The position numbers were made by a program, and so were the translations under genes. From positions 1 through 38,761 of the forward strand of contig JAIRYF010000010.1 in NCBI GenBank assembly GCA_031267895.1: a stretch of 38,761 nt of DNA, in the 5' to 3' direction. Below the pieces are notes generated by a model that saw nothing but the letters and a program-made list of their open reading frames with translations, was not told the origin of the DNA and ran no database searches. Positions within the stretch are counted from its first letter, which is position 1. The number at the start of each line of letters is the position of its first letter. Positions 32,231 to 38,761 of the stretch are shown one piece after another. This DNA comes from Candidatus Methanoplasma glyptotermitis. GTDB lineage: Archaea > Thermoplasmatota > Thermoplasmata > Methanomassiliicoccales > Methanomethylophilaceae.

Positions 32231-32725
32231 TCATTCCTTTCGGATGAAGTTACTGAGAGTCATACTCTCGGACTTCTTGCCGCCCACTCCGACCTGGCCT
32301 CCGGACTGCACTTCTTCTCTCAGATGTATGTTCAGGCTTTTCTCCAGCTTGACGATCAATTTATCATCCGGAACCAGGTCGTTCGCCTCGATTCTTGCCA
32401 GTATCCCTCTTTTCTCGAGTATGGACTTGGCAAACTCGTCAAGATCCATCTTTTTTGATTCCCTTGCATCACGTATTACTTTGCCGTAATCCTCCACAAG
32501 TTCTCTGGTCGTGACGGAGTATACGTCCCTGGTCTGCATTCTCCTTTCTCTTCTTTGGAGCCTCTCTTCTATCACAGATTTTGGGACCGGCGAATTCGAT
32601 CGGGGGTCGGACCCTTTGTACTCGTCCCCGAATTTGACACAATTGGAACAAAGGTTCAGTTTTGTACCTTCCACCAGCATCGGTTTTGCTATGGGAACTT
32701 CTTTCCCACACATTTCACAAATCAT
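32231..32725 (-). CDS. MBF1-like protein (zinc ribbon plus HTH)
   Basis: 164 aa from ATG 32725; the longer frame extends into the promoter. Zinc ribbon CEMC (Cys3/Cys6) and CSNC (near 26-29), a basic linker (EERLQRRERRM), then an HTH of the Cro/XRE type (LVEDYGKVIRDARESKKMDL to LARIEANDLVPDDKLIVKLE near 77-130) and a Gly/Lys tail. This is the architecture of archaeal multiprotein-bridging factor MBF1, linked to transcription or ribosome-associated functions. TATA-like TTTAATAA near 32749-32756 predicts a leaderless start. Confidence 0.88.
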   Translation of the reverse strand: MICEMCGKEVPIAKPMLVEGTKLNLCSNCVKFGDEYKGSDPRSNSPVPKSVIEERLQRRERRMQTRDVYSVTTRELVEDYGKVIRDARESKKMDLDEFAKSILEKRGILARIEANDLVPDDKLIVKLEKSLNIHLREEVQSGGQVGVGGKKSESMTLSNFIRKE

Positions 32726-32812
32726 CGATGACGTGATCAATATTATCTTTATTAAATTGATTGCAGAACGAGGATGTATTGCACAAATCTGGATTACAAT
32801 GTGACCGTTCAT

Positions 32813-33264
32813 TGGGAATTATAAATCGTGCACCGAAATTCTGTACGGTCATTTGCGCACGCCGTCACATCGGAACCCGATTACGTTTTGGCTGCGGAAT
32901 ATGTTTGCCGTTCTTGGGATAAACAGGCGGAACACAAGCATGGTAGGGGAAACAGCCGAGTCCCGATGCGCCGTTGGAACATATACGGCCGTTCCGGACC
33001 CAGGAGCTTTTTGACTTTGCCGGAGATCACCCGAAAGCAGGAAGAAGTCCGTTCCGTCGCAGTTCGGATGAAAGATTGTGTTCTTCCCCCGGCATTCGGT
33101 GAATATGAGGGATACAATCCGAAAGATATTTTTCACGGAATCCGTAAAAATACAGCACATATGACAATTTTGTGAATGGTATGTTTGATTTTGCCGAGAT
33201 GTCTATTTTCAATTTCGGGCAGCGCGATTCAGGTACGAGAAAAAGTAATAAAGAAGAGGAACAT
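32813..33264. other. Gene-free stretch upstream of pan, content unexplained
   Basis: About 450 bp between the MBF1-like promoter and the pan leader. Open frames of about 100 codons exist on both strands but lack a ribosome site and any family look. A TATA-like AATTATAAATC at about 32818-32828 (plus strand) could drive an untranslated RNA. I see no tRNA, SRP RNA or RNase P core. Confidence 0.3.
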
Positions 33265-33339
33265 ATGGCTGTAACGAAAGGTATCGTTCATGGACAACGC
33301 CCAGATGGAAGAACTGAAGGCAAAGATCATCACGCTTGA
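33265..33339 (+). CDS. Short upstream frame overlapping the pan start (possible uORF)
   Basis: 24 codons, ATG 33265 preceded by GAGGAA at good spacing. It runs out of frame across the pan ATG (33290) and stops 50 bases inside pan. Product MAVTKGIVHGQRPDGR... has no family look. The pan ATG itself has only a weak AAAGG. Could tune PAN translation or be chance. Confidence 0.3.
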   Translation: MAVTKGIVHGQRPDGRTEGKDHHA

Positions 33340-34489
33340 AGAGAAGAATGTCCGGCTTATAGAGGATCTTCAGACTGCAGAGAACGACAAGCGTTATTCA
33401 GAGGGAGAACTCTTCAGACTGCAGAAGGATCATGGCAGAATAAGGGCCGAACTCGAGAGGCTCAAGAGTCCGCCGCTGATAATTGGATCATTGCGCGATG
33501 TCCTCCCCGATAACAAAGTCATCGTCAAAAGTTCCACCGGACCCGATTTCATCGTGTCGGTCTCGGAATACATACCACAGGCAGACCTTGTGCCTGGTGC
33601 CAGAGTATCTCTCAACAAGCAGACGCTCGCTGTGATGAATGTATTGCCGGTGTCCCTGGATCCGGTGGTTACGGGAGCCGAAATAATCGATAAACCGAAC
33701 GTCATGTACTCGGAGATCGGCGGCCTTGAGAAGCAGATGCAAGAGCTGCGTGAAGCGGTGGAAGACCCATTGCTCAGGCCCGAACTCTATATCAAAGTGG
33801 GTATCGAGCCCCCGAAAGGCGTGTTGCTCGTCGGTCCGCCCGGAACCGGTAAAACGCTGATGGCAAAGGCTGTTGCAAGTGCGACAAATGCCACATTCAT
33901 AAGGTTTGTGGGTTCGGAACTTGTCCAGAAGTATATCGGGGAGGGTGCCAGACTCGTCCGCGAGCTGTTTGATCTTGCAAGGGAGAAAGCACCGAGCATA
34001 ATATTCATAGACGAGTTGGACTCCGTAGGTGCGAAGAGGATGGATGTCGCCACATCGGGCGACAGAGAGGTCCAGAGGACGCTCATGCAGCTGCTGGCGG
34101 AACTTGACGGATTCACACCCACCAGCGACGTAAAAATAATCGGTGCCACCAACAGGCCAGACATACTTGACGATGCTCTTCTGAGGCCGGGAAGGTTTGA
34201 CCGCATAATAGATATAGGACTGCCGGATGTGGAAGGGAGAACTCAGATATTCAAAATCCACATGTCCCGTATGAACACGGACAGGGGTATCAGGCCCAGA
34301 AGGCTCGCAGATATTACAGAAGGGGCTTCCGGTGCGGAAATAAAGAGTATATGTACCGAGGCGGGAATGCTCGCGATCCGTGACGGCAGAGACACCGTTA
34401 CCGAGGATGACTTCATGGCCGCAAAGGAGAAAGTAATGGAGGCCGGGAGGAACAAAGTGAAGGCCGCCCCGGCATACATGTTCGGATAA
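33290..34489 (+). CDS. pan: Proteasome-activating nucleotidase (PAN), AAA+ ATPase
   Basis: 399 aa. N-terminal coiled coil (about 5-60), OB domain (about 65-130) and AAA+ module: Walker A GPPGTGKT (182-189), Walker B IIFIDELDS near 240, sensor/arginine-finger region TSDVKIIGATNRPDILD near 280 and RPGRFDRIIDIGLPD near 302. Hexameric PAN unfolds proteins and feeds them to the 20S proteasome. The C-terminus is ...PAYMFG: the last three residues are hydrophobic-Phe-Gly, a variant of the HbYX gate-opening motif that normally has Tyr. The convergent GPN gene ends eight bases away. Confidence 0.95.
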   Translation: MDNAQMEELKAKIITLEEKNVRLIEDLQTAENDKRYSEGELFRLQKDHGRIRAELERLKSPPLIIGSLRDVLPDNKVIVKSSTGPDFIVSVSEYIPQADLVPGARVSLNKQTLAVMNVLPVSLDPVVTGAEIIDKPNVMYSEIGGLEKQMQELREAVEDPLLRPELYIKVGIEPPKGVLLVGPPGTGKTLMAKAVASATNATFIRFVGSELVQKYIGEGARLVRELFDLAREKAPSIIFIDELDSVGAKRMDVATSGDREVQRTLMQLLAELDGFTPTSDVKIIGATNRPDILDDALLRPGRFDRIIDIGLPDVEGRTQIFKIHMSRMNTDRGIRPRRLADITEGASGAEIKSICTEAGMLAIRDGRDTVTEDDFMAAKEKVMEAGRNKVKAAPAYMFG

Positions 34490-34497
34490 ACGATTTC

Positions 34498-35262
34498 TCA
34501 GTCCCTTTCAGAATCTTCTCCGCCGAAAAATGCGAGCTGGGCGTATGCATATATTTCCTCCAGCCCCATCTCCTCTTCTGCGGATACTCCCTTTATACCT
34601 CCGAAGATGCCGGTGTTTTCCAGAGCCTTGAACAATTCCATCCCGACTACAGTCTGAGGATCAGAATCTTCATCCAGGAAGTCTCCGTAAAGTGTATCCG
34701 GATTCTCGAACCAGTCTGTAATTCTCTCGCTCTCTTCCTCCGTCAGCGTGTCAATTTTTGACAGAAGATTGACCATCGGCAGCTGAAGCCTGAATTGGAC
34801 CAGGGCCGAGAGCATCATTGATGAAACAAATCCGTTCGGTCTCCTGCAAAGCATTGGGTCGGAGAGGTACGCTATCATGGATTTGTCCTTTCCCAGTGAA
34901 TTGACGATCATATTGGATGATTCTCTGAAAGCAAAAAGTTCCAGTTGGCCTGGAGTGTCGATCAGAGCATATCGGGTTTTATATCCGCTGAGTACGGATG
35001 TCAGTTTGTGTATATTCATCGCCATCAGGTCGGCGGCAACTATCTGCGCACCGTTCGGGCCGAGAGAATATTCATCCATCACTTCTCCGAGTGATATCCA
35101 TTCCCTTATGTCGATATCTGCTTTGTACGCAAGCCGGTCTGTCCCAGGATCGAGATTGATGGTTATCGCATCGATTCCGTTGTCACCGAGCCATTGTTTG
35201 AATGCTCCGACCATTGTGCTCTTCCCGCTTCCGGCCGTGCCGACGAAATAGATATTTCTCAT
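34498..35262 (-). CDS. GPN-loop GTPase
   Basis: 254 aa. P-loop VGTAGSGKST at residues 7-16, INLDPGTDRLAY near 34, the defining GPN loop SLGPNGA near 66-72, IDTPGQLELF near 101-110, and NLLSKID (the guanine-specificity position) near 162. Archaeal orthologue of the eukaryotic GPN1-3 GTPases involved in RNA-polymerase assembly; the archaeal role is not settled. Convergent with pan. Confidence 0.93.
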   Translation of the reverse strand: MRNIYFVGTAGSGKSTMVGAFKQWLGDNGIDAITINLDPGTDRLAYKADIDIREWISLGEVMDEYSLGPNGAQIVAADLMAMNIHKLTSVLSGYKTRYALIDTPGQLELFAFRESSNMIVNSLGKDKSMIAYLSDPMLCRRPNGFVSSMMLSALVQFRLQLPMVNLLSKIDTLTEEESERITDWFENPDTLYGDFLDEDSDPQTVVGMELFKALENTGIFGGIKGVSAEEEMGLEEIYAYAQLAFFGGEDSERD

Positions 35263-35435
35263 AGAACCGCAATGGTATTCGGCCGATGCATTTTAAAATT
35301 ACCTCTGCAGGCAATCCCAGCCGCTGAATTTTGCGGGCCGGAATCTGCGCTGAATGGATATATCTCATGTTCTGCAAAGTCGGACTTGCCGCTGTTCTGC
35401 GCAAGTATAATTAAACAATAGATATTTGCGGGACT

Positions 35436-36011
35436 ATGAAAGTTCAAAAAGACCACAGCGTCGCATTCTCATGGTTTGGCATAATCGCGGTTGCGACATT
35501 TATTATATCGTGGATATGTGCGGCATCAATCGACACTGCATGGGAGTTTGGAGTGAATGTGCTCTCCGAGTTCGGCATATCGGACACTGATGCAAGATTT
35601 TATTTCAACTACGGCTGCATAATCGCAGGTGCACTTGTCATAGTCTTTGGATTCGGACACATCGCGACTGCAAAAAATGCAGGCCACACCGTGGGCGGGG
35701 CCTTCCTCGCCGCAGGCGGAATTATGCTCCTCCTCATAGGTCTGATAACAATGGACTCTCACGACCCGCACTACTTTGTCGCTGTCTCGGCGGCACTGTT
35801 CGTGTTCTGCTCGGTCGTAGCCGTTGCGGCGGGGAACTGGGCAGCCGGCCAAAAGATGTTCGCCGGGATCGGCATATGTGTCTCGCTTACTGTGGCGGCA
35901 ATGGTTTTTGTCTACAGTGTTGCGGAGATAGGGGCATACGGCATAATTCTGGGAATGATATGGCTCCTGGCAGAGAGTGTAAGGATGATCGTGTCGGGCA
36001 GGAAGAATTAA
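35436..36011 (+). CDS. DUF998-like membrane protein
   Basis: 191 aa with six likely membrane helices (for example WFGIIAVATFIISWICAASI, IIAGALVIVFGFGHIATA, AAGGIMLLLIGLITM, ALFVFCSVVAVAAGNW). NVLSEFGISDT near 40 and GLITMDSHDPHYFVA near 102 are the conserved loops of this family of unknown function. Upstream 35263-35435 holds only promoter-like AT-rich sequence. Confidence 0.75.
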   Translation: MKVQKDHSVAFSWFGIIAVATFIISWICAASIDTAWEFGVNVLSEFGISDTDARFYFNYGCIIAGALVIVFGFGHIATAKNAGHTVGGAFLAAGGIMLLLIGLITMDSHDPHYFVAVSAALFVFCSVVAVAAGNWAAGQKMFAGIGICVSLTVAAMVFVYSVAEIGAYGIILGMIWLLAESVRMIVSGRKN

Positions 36012-36044
36012 TACTTGTGACGAGATTAGACGGCAGGTGCAAAA

Positions 36045-36410
36045 ATGGAAACAGTACCCAGAAATGTCAAAATCGGCGGTGCGCTCGGGTTCCTAGGCGG
36101 GATCATCAGCGTGGTTTGCCTAGCTTTCTTCTTCAGGCCCGAGGAGACGGCACTTGTAGATATGGGAGTGTACATGCTCCTGGCAGCTATGTTTTTTTCT
36201 CTGGCGGGCGGACTCACCAGAGGCGGACAGTGGTCCTGGAATATACTGCTGCTCATGACATTCCTTACCATAAGTGCGATAGGCTGCGCTGTGGTATTCT
36301 CGGCGATTGACCTTTACGTTGCAATCACACTTGCTGTGATAGGCGCGGTGATCGTTGCCAGTCTCTCGATGCCCTCGGCCAGGACATGGACTGACAGGAT
36401 GAGAGTCTGA
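36045..36410 (+). CDS. Small membrane protein, unknown function
   Basis: 121 aa, four hydrophobic segments (ALGFLGGIISVVCLAFFF, MGVYMLLAAMFFSLAGG, WNILLLMTFLTISAIGCAVV, LYVAITLAVIGAVIVASL), short loops, basic C-terminus. 33 bp after the DUF998-like gene and probably cotranscribed. No family recognised. Confidence 0.6.
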   Translation: METVPRNVKIGGALGFLGGIISVVCLAFFFRPEETALVDMGVYMLLAAMFFSLAGGLTRGGQWSWNILLLMTFLTISAIGCAVVFSAIDLYVAITLAVIGAVIVASLSMPSARTWTDRMRV

Positions 36411-36610
36411 AACAAATGCCCGGAAACGGGCCTCGTATTTTTATACGGTATCAGACTTGTGCCTCGGGAATCACGGTATATAATTCCAATCCTGAGTTGC
36501 TGATTATCTCGAGAATGCAGAGCGGACTGAGACAGCTGTGCGGCTGGTGGATTCAAGACGGTTTTGAATGAAAGCGGAGACAGCATGCGATCCCGGCACA
36601 CCGTCACCCG

Positions 36611-37003
36611 ATCCTGACCTCAACAGTTGATTTTTGATATTGGGAAAATTTGACAGACGATCTGTTATGCGGACACGCGTCCGAACAGCATAGGCCAGGC
36701 GGCCGGTCTGCATCCCCGGGGATGCTGCTTCTGCAAAATAATCCGTATTTGTTTCAGAAATAAATCTGACAGTTGCTCACGCTTACGGTAACGAACACCC
36801 GCTCCGCCGGACATATTCCGACTTTGAGTATCTCAATTCTCTCATTCTGAAGGATACGGCGGTCGTTCCCCCGTTCTCAGGATGAAAGCCCCATTCAGGC
36901 CATGGGAATGTCCGGGGACAGCAGGCAGGAACGATCCATTGATCGGCGGAAGCTCAACTGTCAAATTTTCCCAATATCAAAAATCAACTGTCGAACTCAG
37001 GAT
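36611..37003. mobile_element. 393-bp element with 46-bp terminal inverted repeats (MITE-like or invertible)
   Basis: Left arm 36611-36656 and right arm 36958-37003 are inverted copies, 43 of 46 bases identical. The inner 34 bases (36623-36656 and 36958-36991) match perfectly and read ACAGTTGATTTTTGATA... in both. Outer ends are ATCCTGA / TCAGGAT. The 301-bp interior has no convincing gene but holds a perfect 16-bp palindrome (36710-36725, GCATCCCCGGGGATGC) and another stem near 36671-36682. No clear target-site duplication flanks it. It marks the border between the chromosomal core and AT-rich accessory DNA. It may be a non-autonomous transposon moved by a transposase in trans, or an invertible segment. 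The wider gap 36411-37110 has nothing else. Confidence 0.65.
36710..36725. repeat. Perfect 16-bp palindrome inside the inverted-repeat element
   Basis: GCATCCCCGGGGATGC; would form a strong cruciform or RNA hairpin in the interior of the element. Confidence 0.6.
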
Positions 37004-37110
37004 ACATGTGTGATTTGACAATGACTGAAGTGTCCGAATGGATAAGGAAAGGCATGCCGAATTGAAATTATGCCGATATATATTATCAATCTTAATATGA
37101 GTTATTCTAA

Positions 37111-37902
37111 CTACAAACGTGTTTGGTAACCAGTTGATTTCTTTGGATAATACAGCCCAATTATTATCCATGTTTTGAATATGTAATGGGTTCCCATTAT
37201 GAAGTGCAGATCATTTTTTGTGGTGAATGTATCAAAAAATCTGTCACGTATCTTCCCAAGGGTCTCTCCCTCGTCTTTGTAAATGTCTCTCCATTTTCTG
37301 AAGGCTTCGTAAAGCTCCCAGTCTTCACATATTATTTTGTGATTTTTTTCTTCTCCATCGCATTTGAACACATACGAGAAATGTCGGTCATACTTTCGGT
37401 TTATGGCTGGTATCTTTTTGATTTCGCCTTCTTCATCGAAGATCATTTGAAATGCTTTGTTATACTCCTTTCCCACTTTGGCTTCTTCATTATCCTTTGA
37501 TTTCTCGTATTTGAAATCCAATATTTCCGATGGTCTAATAAGGCCTAAACTTGCTCCAGATTCTGATAACTCTTGCAGATTTTTTACACGCTTTGGTAAA
37601 AGAATGGTGCTTCGCTCTGACCATTCAGCGCCGTCTGCATCAATATGGCCGACCTTTTTTATTGTGTCCGGGTTTATTTTATAGATTTCAGGTCGCTTGT
37701 CGTCTTCAGCCTTTTCACAATCAACCTCTATCCAGTCATATTTGCTTATTTTTGTATTCTTATCACAAAATATCCGAAATGGTACTGGATATATTCTGAT
37801 GAATTCTCCGTCATCGGTTATTCCTGCTGCGCATACTGATGCCTGATATTTTTTACTCGTCAGCGGCTCTGCTTTAGCCAAGACTAGAACTTTTTTCTTC
37901 AT
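37111..37902 (-). CDS. Unrecognised protein paired with AbrB-DUF488; ends TAG then TAA
   Basis: 263 aa, cytoplasmic, Lys/Asp/Glu-rich. N-terminal beta-rich part (KKVLVLAKAEPLTSKKYQAS, FIRIYPVPFRIF), WSERSTILLPKRVKNLQEL near 94-112, SLGLIRPSEILDF near 118, then a helical part (WELYEAFRKWRDIYKDEGE) and a C-terminal HFIMGTHYIFKTWIIIGLYY. I cannot name the family. It follows the DUF488 gene with an ATGA overlap, so the two form one unit. The DNA is notably AT-rich compared with the rest of the window, a sign of transfer. The stop is TAG (37111-37113), the only gene end of this kind here; if TAG is read as Pyl the protein gains Pyl-Leu-Glu before TAA. Confidence 0.7.
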   Translation of the reverse strand: MKKKVLVLAKAEPLTSKKYQASVCAAGITDDGEFIRIYPVPFRIFCDKNTKISKYDWIEVDCEKAEDDKRPEIYKINPDTIKKVGHIDADGAEWSERSTILLPKRVKNLQELSESGASLGLIRPSEILDFKYEKSKDNEEAKVGKEYNKAFQMIFDEEGEIKKIPAINRKYDRHFSYVFKCDGEEKNHKIICEDWELYEAFRKWRDIYKDEGETLGKIRDRFFDTFTTKNDLHFIMGTHYIFKTWIIIGLYYPKKSTGYQTRL

Positions 37903-38525
37903 AGATGCTCTACCTTATATCCCATGTTCTTCAGTTCATCTGCAAGAACTCTCCTGTGACAATGTACATGTGATAACTCAAAACACATGAGTGCTGAAAC
38001 CTTGTTAGACACATATTGTTCTAGTACTTCTACTTCTTCTGGAACGTTCTCTTTTATGTATTTTCTATAACTGTCAAAAAATACTTTATCTGATCCTCCT
38101 TCCTTGAATTCATGCCTTATGTCTGATGGAGACCCCAGTTGAGGAATGTGTACATATTCTATGCCTTCTTCTTCTAGAAGCTGTCTGAGTGCCGACTTTG
38201 AAAATCCTTTTTTACGACTTATTGGTTTTTCTCTAACGTCGATTAGTTGCCGTATTCCGTGAGTCTTCAGTCTTGCTACGAATTTGTCCACAGTACGGCT
38301 CTCGTATCCTATTGTGTACACGACATGCGAACTTTCCCTCGATGGCATGAATGTCGATTCGATTCCGATTTCTCCGGCAGGAACAGACGGCTTTACGAGT
38401 GATATTGAGCCACCGTTAGTGGTGACATAAAGTTCATCACCTGCATTCAATCCAGCTGATTGACAAATATTTTTTGGGATTATCATTTGAAGACTTGATC
38501 CATTTTGAGTTATTTTTGGGCACAT
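37899..38525 (-). CDS. DUF488 protein with N-terminal AbrB/SpoVT DNA-binding domain
   Basis: 208 aa. Residues 1-50 are a swapped-hairpin AbrB domain (NGSSLQMIIPKNICQSAGLN, then GDELYV). From about 68 a complete DUF488 domain: VVYTIGYESRTVDKFVARL, LIDVREKPISRKKGFSKSAL, EYVHIPQLGSP, and near the end ALMCFELSHVHCHRRVLADE, with the Cys and CHR motif that is almost invariant. DUF488 has no settled function; the CHR suggests an enzyme or nucleic-acid-related role, and fusion to AbrB suggests targeting or autoregulation. Promoter TTATTTAAAC near 38540-38549 points to a leaderless start. Low G+C and location next to mobile-looking DNA suggest acquisition. Confidence 0.85.
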   Translation of the reverse strand: MCPKITQNGSSLQMIIPKNICQSAGLNAGDELYVTTNGGSISLVKPSVPAGEIGIESTFMPSRESSHVVYTIGYESRTVDKFVARLKTHGIRQLIDVREKPISRKKGFSKSALRQLLEEEGIEYVHIPQLGSPSDIRHEFKEGGSDKVFFDSYRKYIKENVPEEVEVLEQYVSNKVSALMCFELSHVHCHRRVLADELKNMGYKVEHL

Positions 38526-38674
38526 AAATTTAAGTATTGTTTAAATAATAATTAAGTTTAATTGTTAAATTATTCAAGATCTGGCACATTATTTATTTCT
38601 ATTAAAATTAAGTTAAATCTGTTAAATTTTTACTATTATTCTATTATAGTTAATTACTAAACTTATTTGAATAA

Positions 38675-38720
38675 TGATGCCTATACATATCCATGGCAAG
38701 ACCGGAAGCTATAGGCATCA
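38675..38720 (+). promoter_or_regulatory. Hairpin enclosing the start codon of the last gene
   Basis: TGATGCCTATA (38675-38685) and TATAGGCATCA (38710-38720) are a perfect 11-bp inverted repeat around the ATG at 38693. Folded in mRNA it would place the start codon in the loop, a layout seen before some transposase genes to limit translation. Confidence 0.4.
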
Positions 38721-38761
38721 TCAAACATATGCCGATGGAAGAACTGAACAAAGCATTGGGC
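38693..38761 (+). CDS. Start of a gene, possibly an IS630-like transposase (partial)
   Basis: First 23 codons only: MARPEAIGIIKHMPMEELNK, then ALG at the window edge. Several archaeal IS630-type transposases begin with a similar 'MARP...I......M...ELN/KI' helix before the HTH, but this is too short to be certain. The 165 bp upstream is extremely AT-rich. Could equally be another HTH protein. Confidence 0.35.
   Translation, partial: MARPEAIGIIKHMPMEELNKALG

Noticed and set aside
32860-33100. Possible RNase P RNA, SRP RNA or cobalamin riboswitch
   Set aside because: I looked for their conserved cores by eye and found none; GC stems alone are not enough.
32828-33175. 115-codon plus-strand frame before pan
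   Set aside because: Starts with GTG without an SD, almost at the TATA-like element, and shows no domain pattern.
1-38761. CRISPR arrays, tRNA or rRNA genes
   Set aside because: No regular direct repeats with spacers, and no tRNA T-loop or rRNA signatures were seen.

Overview
This window comes from an archaeon, most likely a methanogen of the Thermoplasmatota (Methanomassiliicoccales-like). Seen directly: archaeal-type RpoK and uS2, a proteasome-activating ATPase (PAN), exosome subunit Csl4, a three-OB-fold RPA with its partner, a GPN-loop GTPase, formate-dependent PurP, an MBF1-like HTH protein and a METTL5-like methyltransferase. Several promoters place a TATA box about 25 nt before the start codon, as expected for leaderless archaeal mRNAs. 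Two otherwise intact genes are interrupted only by an in-frame TAG. Almost no gene ends in TAG: of 41 gene ends read, 29 are TGA, 11 TAA and 1 TAG, and that one has an in-frame TAA two codons later. This fits an organism that reads TAG as pyrrolysine (Pyl). The pyl genes are not in the window, so that point is inference.

Layout. 1-223 (minus): start of an adhesin-like membrane or secreted protein whose reading frame is broken by a 12-G run; it would be open at 10 or 13 G, so it is a candidate phase-variable surface gene. 692-8019 (minus): FMN glutamate-synthase-like protein, class I aminotransferase, phenylacetate-CoA-ligase-like enzyme, and a four-subunit 2-oxoacid:ferredoxin oxidoreductase (gamma-delta-alpha-beta) whose gamma gene carries an internal TAG. 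Together these could convert acids to acyl-CoA, 2-oxoacid and amino acid, or run the other way. 8404-11692 (plus): an SsuABC/TauABC-type ABC importer whose permease carries the second internal TAG, followed by a convergent Rrf2-family regulator with a perfect operator-like inverted repeat at its own start. 12272-14231 (plus): METTL5-like, Csl4, a 59-aa coiled-coil protein and a ThiI-like PP-loop enzyme. 14234-19468 (minus): class V aminotransferase, SerA, a DUF6015-like protein, an XPD-like helicase and a small Cys protein.

19537-21813 (minus): a class I aminotransferase and PurP. 21837-27442: an iron/cobalamin-type ABC importer (minus), a divergent ABC-2 exporter (plus) and a two-domain CbiX-type chelatase (minus). 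The importer promoter and the chelatase promoter share a TTTAG-N6-CTAAA palindrome like DtxR-family metal-regulator boxes. 27629-29853 (plus): RPA and RPA-associated protein. 29904-31592 (minus): MEMO-family protein, uS2, RpoK. 31721-36410: DUF2240-like, MBF1-like, PAN, GPN GTPase and two small membrane proteins.

36611-37003 is a 393-bp gene-free element with 46-bp inverted-repeat ends (MITE-like or invertible). From there to the end the DNA is clearly AT-richer. It carries a two-gene cassette (AbrB-DUF488 fusion plus an unrecognised protein) and the start of a possible transposase, and looks like an accessory, horizontally acquired patch. I saw no tRNA, rRNA or CRISPR array.
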